A stretch of 5,608 nucleotides of DNA, taken from positions 1 through 5,608 of the forward strand of contig JAKSUF010000104.1 in NCBI GenBank assembly GCA_024409145.1, in the 5' to 3' direction. The translations under genes and the position numbers were made by a program. The stretch comes from an archaeon (GTDB taxonomy: Archaea; Methanobacteriota; Methanobacteria; Methanobacteriales; Methanobacteriaceae). The first letter of the stretch is position 1, and the number at the start of each line of letters is the position of its first letter. The notes below the pieces were generated by a model, which did no database searches, was not told the DNA's origin, and saw only the letters and a list, made by a program, of their open reading frames with translations. This document shows, piece after piece, positions 1 to 5,608 of this stretch.

Positions 1-21
1 ATTAGAGAATTATAGACTAAA
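1..21. other. Short downstream flank, nothing recognisable
   Basis: Only 21 bases follow the TAG stop codon of the CobN-like gene in its reading direction (TTTAGTCTATAATTCTCTAAT). There is no oligo-T run longer than three and no stem, so the terminator, if present, lies outside the window. Whether another gene follows in the same operon cannot be judged. Confidence 0.6.
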
Positions 22-3000
22 CTAAAATTCCCTATTAAATATATCATCAATACTTTGATTTGTTTTACCCTCATTATCTTCTTTAGATCTGAAATAACCT
101 AATCCAATAATTAAAATTAAACATAATACTCCTAAAACTGCAATTAGAGACATACCAGTTTCACTAGCAGACTTTGGAGTGACTGGATTTATCTCAACAG
201 ATTTCTTACCTTCAGAACCATCTGAAACAGAAGCACTTGGAGCATTAACCTCTGTACCTACACCTAAACCAGAATCTGCAGAGCTAGAAGATGATTGCTG
301 ACTTGAGGAAGTAGTGGAATTAACCTTAACATTAGCAGAGGAATTTCCATTTTCAACAGGATTAGGATTTGAAGGAACAACATTATCATTGTTTATAGGT
401 TCAGTAGGTTTTGTATTATTTAAAAATACTGGATTTTGAGTAGCTTCATATAGCTTAGGCAATAATTGAGCTAATATATCAGGATTAATATAATTTACAG
501 CCCATTGCATCATTGCAATATTACCACAACTACAATCACAACAAGCAACACCATTCTTTACAGTAGCTTGAGCCCAAGTATTAGCAATATCACGTATTGT
601 ACTTTCACTTGCATCCCAATATCCTTCTTTTATCGCAGTTAACATAGTTCCACTCATAGATATAAGAGAATAAGCATTATTACCAGACATCAACCAATCT
701 TTAACACCTAAATTATATTTGTCCTTGTAGTAAGTATTATAAATTCTATTCCACAAGTCATCAGTAACTGCACTTGGTCTTGTAACTTGCCAACCTAATA
801 AATTACTTATAAACTTATTAGACATATATCTAGAACCACTATAACCTTCTTGCATCATTCCAGAAATCCAATTAGGATTATCATATCTTGAAGCTATTTC
901 ATTATACATTACTTCTTCAAATGAGGAAATGTAAGCATTATCCTTATTTGCATACATCAAAACATTCATATTAGGAGTTTTACCAGAAACATGCTCTACA
1001 GTCATAGATAATCCACCCCAATAATCAAAGAAGTCATCATTATCTAATACACCATACTGATTTGTATTACGACTTACAATTATTGAATCAGAATCAGCTA
1101 ATGCTCTAAGGAATACTAATGGATTTGTATCTCCCCAATAATTTTTTGTATACATATTACCCATTCTACCTAAATAAAATTCAGCCAATTCATCAGTATC
1201 ATTCCAAGTCCAAGACATAGATACAAGTTTAGCTATACCTGCCCCATAATCTCCATTAGGTGGTGCAAATATACGAGTAATTGCACATTCACCAGCATAA
1301 GAAACATTATATCCTTGACTTAAATAGTATAAACAATCTTCGACCCAATGTAAAGCAACAAAGTTATCATTTAATGATTCATTACTTACATAACTATAAC
1401 CAATATCACTTACAATGATATCAAGTGCTTCTACTAATTGTTTATAGAGTGGTGATTTCTGAAGAGTTTTATTAGAAAGAATAGTTAAATAAGATCTTGC
1501 TAAAGTAGCTCTAAAGGCATTATCCATAAGAATAGCTTGAGAAGAATACAAATCTCTAAATAAACCACTAGTTATAACTGTAACATCTATCCTCTTATTA
1601 GACCATCCATCTGGGCGAGTTAATTCGGATAAAGGAATTACTTCAGGTAAAGGACTTACTTTTTTACCAGTAGGTATTCCTTCAGCATCATAACCTGCAC
1701 TTGAAGAATCAGTCCATATAGGTTTCATACCAAGTAAACGAAGAACAACAGAAACTAATGCACCATCATCCCTAGCAGTTTCAACACACCAAATACCCAT
1801 AATAACTTTTTCAGTAGTATCATTTAAAGTAGATAATGTCAATAATGCAAGAGTTTTTGCATAATTCCATGCTTCTTGAGTTGGAAGTTCTGAAGATTGA
1901 TCTTGGAACATATTAGTACCAGTAGGAAGAATAGATGGTTTTACTAAAACTTCACCACCTTCACCAACAGGAATATACTTACCATTTAATCCATTAATCA
2001 TAGAAATTAATTCTGAAGATATGCTCTCATTAATTAAATTAATATATTTTTTTGACAATACCAAACAGTCTAAAATTTTAGAATCATTAAATTTTATATT
2101 TTCACTAATAAGAATATTATGAATTTCTTTAACATCCCAATAAATTAATGCTTTACATATGTCATGAGATTTATTCATTATAACTTCTCTTTGAAGAGAT
2201 GATAAATCACCATAGTATTTAGAATAATAAATAAGAGATAATTGGTCAAATAAATTACTTTGTCCTTTATTATCAGATAAAGTAAAGTTATAATATAACA
2301 TACCTGAAACAGTGTTTGCTAAATCTTCATCAGTCCAATATTGACCAATAGCATGAAGTCCTAATGGATAGAACTGATCTTGTAAAGACTTTAAGAAAGT
2401 ATCTAACTTAGAGATTAAAGTATTAATATTAATCTTATTAACTTCAGATTTATTTAAGCCTAAATTAGTAGACCAATCATTAGAAATTACTAAATTTCTT
2501 AATTCTTTAGCTAAAACTTCTTTCATAGATTGATTAAATGTGTTTTCATATTCTTTAATTAAATTAGCAGCTACTGTTAAATTACCATATAAATGAGTTA
2601 AAGCCATTGGAGAAGTTAAATGAGAAATTAATACTGCAAAACCTCTTCTTTTACCTTGAATAGCTTCACCTAAACCATCACTAATATAGAAATATAATTG
2701 TGGAACATCTCCAACAACAATTGAACCATAGTCATTATAAGATAATAATATTTCTTTACCAGGTAACCATTCATGTGTTGCATGTCTACCTACAAATACC
2801 ATTGCATTTGAGTAATGAGATTGAAGATAGTAGTAAGTAGCTAAATATTGATGAGTAGGAGCTACAGCAGTACAATGATACAAATTATCAATATCTGCTT
2901 CCCAACCTCTTTGAGGTTCTGGACCAACAAAAACATTACCGAATTTTAAACCAGAAATAACAAAATAATCTGTACCATTTCTGTTAACTTTCATAATATT

Positions 3001-5340
3001 ACCTGGAGCTTCACCCCAACCATTTAAACCTGAAACATTTAACTTAACAAAATCTCCATAATATTTCAAGAATAAATTATAATACTCTACAGAAGAAGTA
3101 TTAGCATATAATTTTAAAGCACTAACAATATTATCTAAAAGTTTAGTCGCTTTAACAGATTGATTTTCAGGAAGTAAAGCAACAATTTGATTATACCAAT
3201 CATCTATTGTTTTAGCTATTGAAGAAGTATAATTTAATTCTACAGCTCTTTTAGTTAATTCCCCAATATATGCTACAGGCCCTTTTGATACTTGTAACTT
3301 AACAATATCATCTAATGAATTATACCAAGATATATACTCATCAACTGGAAGAAGAGTAACACCAGATTGATTAGCTAATTTCTCTAACTCCCCTGGAGCC
3401 CAATTAGCTACATTGATACCACAGGCAATCATCATATTTTCAAGTTCAGAAACATTATTAGGTAAAACACCTACATCATACCCAGCATCTTTCAAAGTAT
3501 GAAGCATATTGTATATACTAGTAATAGTATCTAAATAACTTGATCCTATATTTTGTTTACCTGGAGGATAATTATAATAAATAATTGAAATAAGTTTATC
3601 CTTATTTAAAGTATATTTTAAATCTACCCAAGAGTCAATTCTATCAGTTAATAAATCTATATTTTGAGTATGAGAAATATAATCTGTGATTTGAGCACCA
3701 GTTATATTAGATATATATTTTGAAGCACCACCAATAAAAGTAGCATCAATCATACCTTGAGATTCAGATATAGTTACATGCCACCATTTATCACTTTTAT
3801 CAGTAGTTAAACCAGTAGCACTTAATTCCCATTCTTCATTTGAAACATAATCAGAGTGAATTGCACGGAATACTGGAACACCTGCATCTTCAAAGAATAA
3901 AGTAGCATTAGTAAAGTTTTGACCACCTACTCCATAAGCAACCATACACACAATTGCATCAATATACACATCATAATTAGAAGAATTTTCCAAGAAACCA
4001 GAATAATCTTTACCTGCACTAGTCCAAGATTCAATCATCACTTTTAATTGGTCTGGAGAACCTCCAGCTGCAAAAACAGGAATCACATTATAACCTTTAG
4101 ATTCTAATGAATCAATAATAGCATAAAGTGGACCTAATTGTTGAGAACTAATATACATAGTACTTTCTAAAATACCTATAGTCCTATTACGAGAAGAATC
4201 AAAAAAGGTATCCATATATTCATCTAAATCATACCATCTATCCCTATAAATACCATAAGGTTTAGTACCACTGTAATTAGGTAAATTATAGTTATAAGAA
4301 TAGTTAAAATAATTCAATATATACAAAATTTGATTCATAAAATTTTCTTTATCATTAATTGTTTTATAGAGAACTAATTGATTAAAAATATCATTAAATT
4401 TCTCATTAGATTTATTATTAATATAATTATAAACATCAGGATAATTTAATCCACGTTTAGTATTTGAGAAATAAGATATGATTTTATCATTAGAAATATT
4501 GGATAAAAATTTTACATTATTCAATGTATTGTTTCTTGCTAAAGAAATAGATGTTGAATTAGAGTTTAGATTTCCAGAAGGAAGTTCTAAAATAAGAAAC
4601 ATCTTTTTATTAGATAAATAGGGATGTTTATTTAATATACTAGTCAATACTGAATCAACATCAGAACTTATCCATTCACCTATAAATCCATCACAAGAAG
4701 ATAATAAATCAAATAATTCATCTTCTTTCATTTCTTTAACTTGTTCACTACTACGAACAATTAAATTAATATTAGTTAAATCATAAGTATCATATAATTC
4801 TTTACAAGCTTTATCTAAAATATTTGTTCCTGCATTATCACTAATAAAAAATAAAGTTAAATTCTTAGATTCATTTAAAGACTTAATATCGAATCCAGAT
4901 TTAGAATCTAAATAAGATAAACTAAAACCAGAAACATCATTTAAATTATAATTATCTGAAGAACCAAAACTAAATTTAGTAGAAATTACCCCTTCAGATT
5001 CATTTTCATAATCCCTAAAAATATCAAAATTATTATTACTATCATCAACCTCATTAATATAATCATTATAATCCACATCATAAGAATTAGCATAATGATT
5101 AATATTATCCATATTATTAGAGTTAGTTTCAGAACTCAATTCATAAATTGAAACATTAGAAACAAGATCATCACAATACCCCTCGCTATTATCAATAGAT
5201 AATGAATTAAATCTATCCACCATAATTGATTCATCAAGATTATTCGAATCATTTTCTAATGCAACAGCAGAATGTGGGACTATAATAGAAATAATAATGA
5301 GTAAAAAAATTAGAATAAAAAATTTATTGTTTAATCTCAT
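22..5340 (-). CDS. cobN: CobN-like chelatase large subunit, secreted and membrane-anchored
   Basis: This is a 1772-residue member of the CobN/BchH/ChlH family, whose members bind the tetrapyrrole and metal in ATP-dependent cobalt or magnesium chelatases. CobN signatures occur in family order: G363-I-Y, IGIL around 388-391, NYPPGKxNIGxxYLD at 590-604, FGNVFVGPEPQRGWE at 800-814, GRHATHEWLPGKE at 851-863, DGLGEAIQGKRRG at 888-900, GLHAIGQ at 994-1000, LPTGTN at 1138-1143, RIFAPPNGDYGAG from 1356, and LDNDDFFDYWGG at 1432-1443. It is longer than typical CobN (roughly 1100-1400 residues) because of an N-terminal extension and a C-terminal stalk and anchor. A signal peptide (1-27) and a helix at about 1729-1750 predict an outward-facing type I protein. 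The start is secure: an in-frame TAA lies at 5356-5358 and no other start codon intervenes. The reading frame is intact. The family call is firm, but the substrate and activity are unknown. The symbol marks family membership and does not imply classical cobaltochelatase activity. Confidence 0.93.
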   Translation of the reverse strand: MRLNNKFFILIFLLIIISIIVPHSAVALENDSNNLDESIMVDRFNSLSIDNSEGYCDDLVSNVSIYELSSETNSNNMDNINHYANSYDVDYNDYINEVDDSNNNFDIFRDYENESEGVISTKFSFGSSDNYNLNDVSGFSLSYLDSKSGFDIKSLNESKNLTLFFISDNAGTNILDKACKELYDTYDLTNINLIVRSSEQVKEMKEDELFDLLSSCDGFIGEWISSDVDSVLTSILNKHPYLSNKKMFLILELPSGNLNSNSTSISLARNNTLNNVKFLSNISNDKIISYFSNTKRGLNYPDVYNYINNKSNEKFNDIFNQLVLYKTINDKENFMNQILYILNYFNYSYNYNLPNYSGTKPYGIYRDRWYDLDEYMDTFFDSSRNRTIGILESTMYISSQQLGPLYAIIDSLESKGYNVIPVFAAGGSPDQLKVMIESWTSAGKDYSGFLENSSNYDVYIDAIVCMVAYGVGGQNFTNATLFFEDAGVPVFRAIHSDYVSNEEWELSATGLTTDKSDKWWHVTISESQGMIDATFIGGASKYISNITGAQITDYISHTQNIDLLTDRIDSWVDLKYTLNKDKLISIIYYNYPPGKQNIGSSYLDTITSIYNMLHTLKDAGYDVGVLPNNVSELENMMIACGINVANWAPGELEKLANQSGVTLLPVDEYISWYNSLDDIVKLQVSKGPVAYIGELTKRAVELNYTSSIAKTIDDWYNQIVALLPENQSVKATKLLDNIVSALKLYANTSSVEYYNLFLKYYGDFVKLNVSGLNGWGEAPGNIMKVNRNGTDYFVISGLKFGNVFVGPEPQRGWEADIDNLYHCTAVAPTHQYLATYYYLQSHYSNAMVFVGRHATHEWLPGKEILLSYNDYGSIVVGDVPQLYFYISDGLGEAIQGKRRGFAVLISHLTSPMALTHLYGNLTVAANLIKEYENTFNQSMKEVLAKELRNLVISNDWSTNLGLNKSEVNKININTLISKLDTFLKSLQDQFYPLGLHAIGQYWTDEDLANTVSGMLYYNFTLSDNKGQSNLFDQLSLIYYSKYYGDLSSLQREVIMNKSHDICKALIYWDVKEIHNILISENIKFNDSKILDCLVLSKKYINLINESISSELISMINGLNGKYIPVGEGGEVLVKPSILPTGTNMFQDQSSELPTQEAWNYAKTLALLTLSTLNDTTEKVIMGIWCVETARDDGALVSVVLRLLGMKPIWTDSSSAGYDAEGIPTGKKVSPLPEVIPLSELTRPDGWSNKRIDVTVITSGLFRDLYSSQAILMDNAFRATLARSYLTILSNKTLQKSPLYKQLVEALDIIVSDIGYSYVSNESLNDNFVALHWVEDCLYYLSQGYNVSYAGECAITRIFAPPNGDYGAGIAKLVSMSWTWNDTDELAEFYLGRMGNMYTKNYWGDTNPLVFLRALADSDSIIVSRNTNQYGVLDNDDFFDYWGGLSMTVEHVSGKTPNMNVLMYANKDNAYISSFEEVMYNEIASRYDNPNWISGMMQEGYSGSRYMSNKFISNLLGWQVTRPSAVTDDLWNRIYNTYYKDKYNLGVKDWLMSGNNAYSLISMSGTMLTAIKEGYWDASESTIRDIANTWAQATVKNGVACCDCSCGNIAMMQWAVNYINPDILAQLLPKLYEATQNPVFLNNTKPTEPINNDNVVPSNPNPVENGNSSANVKVNSTTSSSQQSSSSSADSGLGVGTEVNAPSASVSDGSEGKKSVEINPVTPKSASETGMSLIAVLGVLCLILIIGLGYFRSKEDNEGKTNQSIDDIFNREF
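25..156 (-). other. C-terminal transmembrane anchor and cytoplasmic tail (residues 1729-1772)
   Basis: Residues 1729-1750 (GMSLIAVLGVLCLILIIGLG plus YF) form one strongly hydrophobic helix. It is followed by R1751 and K1753 and a short charged tail ending in NREF, so the positive-inside rule places the tail in the cytoplasm. Together with the N-terminal signal peptide this gives an N-out, C-in type I topology. There is no LPxTG motif next to the helix, so anchoring should be by the retained helix and not by sortase. Confidence 0.87.
157..414 (-). other. Ser/Pro/Asn/Thr-rich stalk (residues 1643-1728)
   Basis: After the last folded-looking segment the chain becomes low-complexity: first Pro/Asn-rich (TEPINNDNVVPSNPNPVENG), then Ser-rich (SSSQQSSSSS), then Ser/Pro/Glu/Lys-mixed up to the membrane helix. 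This is the usual composition of a flexible, possibly glycosylated stalk that holds a domain away from the membrane and through the cell wall layer. It contains two N-glycosylation sequons, NSS and NST. Confidence 0.8.
526..543 (-). other. CCDCSC cysteine cluster (C1600, C1601, C1603, C1605)
   Basis: Four cysteines fall within six residues, followed by G1606-N1607, just after the end of the canonical CobN core and before the stalk. In an exported domain such a cluster could bind a metal ion or form disulfides. The sequence does not decide between these. The remaining cysteines of the protein are scattered singly. From memory, some archaeal CobN-like proteins carry a Cys- and His-rich CGN motif near their C-terminus, so this may be a subfamily trait, but no alignment was available to confirm it. 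Confidence 0.6.
571..4203 (-). other. CobN/Mg-chelatase core domain (about residues 380-1590)
   Basis: This is the part that aligns by motif with cytosolic CobN and with ChlH/BchH. The central GRHATHEWLPGKE (851-863) is the counterpart of CobN GKHGTxEWLPGK and ChlH GTHGSLEFMPGK. H853, E857 and P860-G-K862 are kept, while the usual Lys and Gly are R852 and A854. DGLGEAIQGKRRG (888-900) matches the usual NDPGEGTQAKRR block. The second half retains the LPTGxN, RIF..GxYGAG and LDxDDxxxYxGG blocks, and the family-typical end with EGYWD (about 1574-1578) is present. No large deletion is visible, so the fold is probably complete. Boundaries are approximate. Confidence 0.88.
4978..5259 (-). other. 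Acidic, Asn/Asp/Ser-rich, lysine-free N-terminal region (residues 28-121)
   Basis: From L28 to T121 there is no lysine and only two arginines, against about 23 Asp/Glu residues and many Asn and Ser. The first lysine is K122. The segment matches no CobN motif and looks disordered or low-complexity. It lies between the signal peptide and the first folded part of the protein, an alpha/beta-like segment from about 158 to 260 that includes FFISDNAG near 163-170. It could be a surface-exposed spacer or a weak cation-binding region. That role is inferred from composition only. Confidence 0.6.
5260..5340 (-). other. Sec signal peptide of the CobN-like protein (residues 1-27)
   Basis: The N-terminus has a short basic head (R2, K6), an uninterrupted hydrophobic core from F7 to V21 rich in Ile, Leu and Phe, and a polar end PHSAVA followed by LEND. 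The A25-V26-A27 triplet fits a signal peptidase I site, with cleavage predicted after A27. Directly after it the sequence becomes strongly acidic, as expected for an exported mature N-terminus. Cytosolic CobN proteins lack such a segment. An uncleaved signal anchor is possible but less likely given the AxA site. Confidence 0.88.
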
Positions 5341-5397
5341 AAAAATACCATCATATTATTTGATTAATACCTCATCCCAAATTTTTGATATTAACAT
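5341..5397 (-). promoter_or_regulatory. Leader with weak ribosome site at the gene start and two micro-ORFs
   Basis: Directly before the ATG the only Shine-Dalgarno-like bases are GATGGT (5352-5347) with six T/A bases between it and the start, a weak match to AGGAGGTGAT. A better core, GAGGT (5373-5369), lies 28 bases upstream of the gene start. It precedes a micro-ORF at 5354-5337 (ATG ATG GTA TTT TTA TGA, encoding MMVFL) whose stop overlaps the gene's start as ATGA. Another ATG at 5375 gives MRY and stops at 5364. The leader is too short for a cobalamin riboswitch. Translational coupling through the micro-ORF is speculative. Confidence 0.35.
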
Positions 5398-5403
5398 TAA
5401 AAA

Positions 5404-5425
5404 ATATTAATTTACAGATTAATAT
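5404..5425. promoter_or_regulatory. 22-bp dyad overlapping the TATA box
   Basis: ATATTAAT at 5404-5411 and ATTAATAT at 5418-5425 are exact reverse complements of 8 bases separated by six bases (TTACAG). The right arm lies within the proposed TATA box and the left arm lies toward the start site. The size of two helical turns and the placement would suit a repressor dimer. However, the arms are pure A/T in an AT-rich region and could arise by chance. Confidence 0.35.
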
Positions 5426-5436
5426 ATCTTTTTATT
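5418..5436 (-). promoter_or_regulatory. Candidate BRE/TATA promoter of the CobN-like gene
   Basis: Read on the minus strand, this stretch is AATAAAAAGATATATTAAT. A purine-rich AAAAAG resembling a BRE is followed directly by an ATATATTA box at about 5420-5427. With the usual archaeal distance of about 25 bases, transcription would start near 5397 and give a leader of roughly 57 bases. The surrounding DNA is so AT-rich that other boxes are possible, so the exact position is uncertain. Confidence 0.5.
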
Positions 5437-5439
5437 AAA

Positions 5440-5541
5440 AGTAATACTAAATAGCTCCAAATAGCTAAAAAAGTAATAAATAAAAGTTAAACTAAAAAAT
5501 AGTATTACTGAATACCCCATTTATCTAAAAAAAGTAATACT
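5440..5541. repeat. Array of AGTAWTACT palindromes in a 61-bp imperfect tandem repeat
   Basis: The 9-base palindrome AGTA-W-TACT occurs exactly at 5440-5448, 5501-5509 (as AGTATTACT) and 5533-5541, with a degenerate copy AGTAATAAA at 5472-5480. Start-to-start spacings are 32, 29 and 32 bp, close to three helical turns each. The array arises from an imperfect repeat: 5440-5478 aligns with 5501-5539 with seven mismatches and two single-base gaps, by hand alignment. Copies one and three extend to an identical 14-mer, AAAAGTAATACTAA (5437-5450 and 5530-5543). The array begins just upstream of the proposed BRE/TATA element, which suits binding sites for a regulator. The protein that binds is unknown. 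Confidence 0.55.
5449..5466. repeat. AAATAGCT direct repeat with 10-bp period
   Basis: AAATAGCT occurs at 5449-5456 and again at 5459-5466, exactly ten bases apart, with only CC between the copies. The pair sits between the first two AGTAWTACT-type sites. Phasing by one helical turn would place two bound subunits on the same DNA face. It may be part of a composite operator or a small local duplication. Confidence 0.35.
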
Positions 5542-5552
5542 AACTCAATATT

Positions 5553-5600
5553 AAAAAACACTTCAAAATAAAAACAGTGAAATTATTAAAAAAAATAAAA
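5553..5600 (-). terminator. Possible oligo-T terminator of a gene lying to the right
   Basis: On the minus strand this stretch carries runs of T of 4, 8, 5, 4 and 6 bases in close succession, with no clear stem. Archaeal transcription often stops at such U-rich tracts without a hairpin. If the next gene beyond 5608 is on the minus strand, this is where its transcript would end. If that gene runs the other way, the stretch is only AT-rich promoter DNA. No open frame is visible in it. Confidence 0.25.
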
Positions 5601-5608
5601 ATTATTAA

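Noticed and set aside
1918..1929. LPTG (residues 1138-1141) resembling a sortase signal
   Set aside because: It lies about 590 residues before the membrane helix and matches the internal LPTGxN block typical of CobN proteins.
22..5340. Magnesium chelatase ChlH/BchH of chlorophyll synthesis
   Set aside because: Motifs such as NYPPGKxNIG and HEWLPGK are closer to CobN than to ChlH, and an exported, AT-rich archaeal-type gene gives no support for chlorophyll synthesis.
5347..5375. Alternative, longer start for the chelatase using ATG at 5354, 5351 or 5375
   Set aside because: These ATGs are out of frame with the gene, and its own frame has a TAA at 5356-5358 with no usable start after it before 5340.
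5341..5397. Cobalamin riboswitch in the leader of a CobN-type gene
   Set aside because: The predicted leader is about 57 bases, AT-rich, and shows no B12-box-like or multi-stem structure.
5440..5541. CRISPR array
   Set aside because: Repeats are 9 to 14 bases and imperfect, spacers are short and AT-rich with partial similarity to each other; this is not CRISPR architecture.
5341..5608. Small protein gene in the upstream region
   Set aside because: Frames are broken by frequent TAA/TAG codons and no start with a ribosome site leads into more than a few codons.

Overview
The window holds one complete, very large gene on the minus strand (1772 residues, stop codon at 22-24, ATG at 5338-5340), plus 268 bases of AT-rich DNA upstream of it that contain its promoter and a set of repeated palindromes. 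No other gene, RNA gene, mobile element or CRISPR array is visible. The low GC content, an archaeal-type BRE/TATA promoter, oligo-T tracts, and a CobN-family protein anchored outside the cell without a sortase signal point to a Methanobacteriales methanogen, most likely Methanosphaera or Methanobrevibacter. That placement is inferred from style, not from a marker gene.

The protein belongs to the CobN / magnesium-chelatase H-subunit family, the large tetrapyrrole-binding subunit of ATP-dependent metal chelatases. It carries an N-terminal signal peptide, an acidic lysine-free leader region, a full-length CobN core with its main signature motifs, a CCxCxC cysteine cluster, a Ser/Pro/Asn-rich stalk, one transmembrane helix and a 22-residue cytoplasmic tail. 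It therefore looks like a type I surface protein with about 1700 residues outside the membrane. The classical CobN enzyme is cytosolic and needs the AAA+ subunits CobS and CobT with ATP, so an exposed version more likely captures, transfers or processes a metal or tetrapyrrole at the cell surface, or uses partners not yet known.

Upstream (5341-5608), reading toward the gene, come a T-rich stretch that may terminate a gene lying to the right, then a roughly 61-bp unit repeated twice imperfectly. The repeats give three exact AGTAWTACT palindromes and one degenerate copy at spacings of 32, 29 and 32 bp. Next come a TATA-like box overlapped by a 22-bp dyad, then a leader of about 57 bases with two micro-ORFs. 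One micro-ORF overlaps the chelatase start as ATGA. The layout suggests a tightly controlled promoter, plausibly metal- or corrinoid-responsive, but the regulator cannot be identified from sequence alone.
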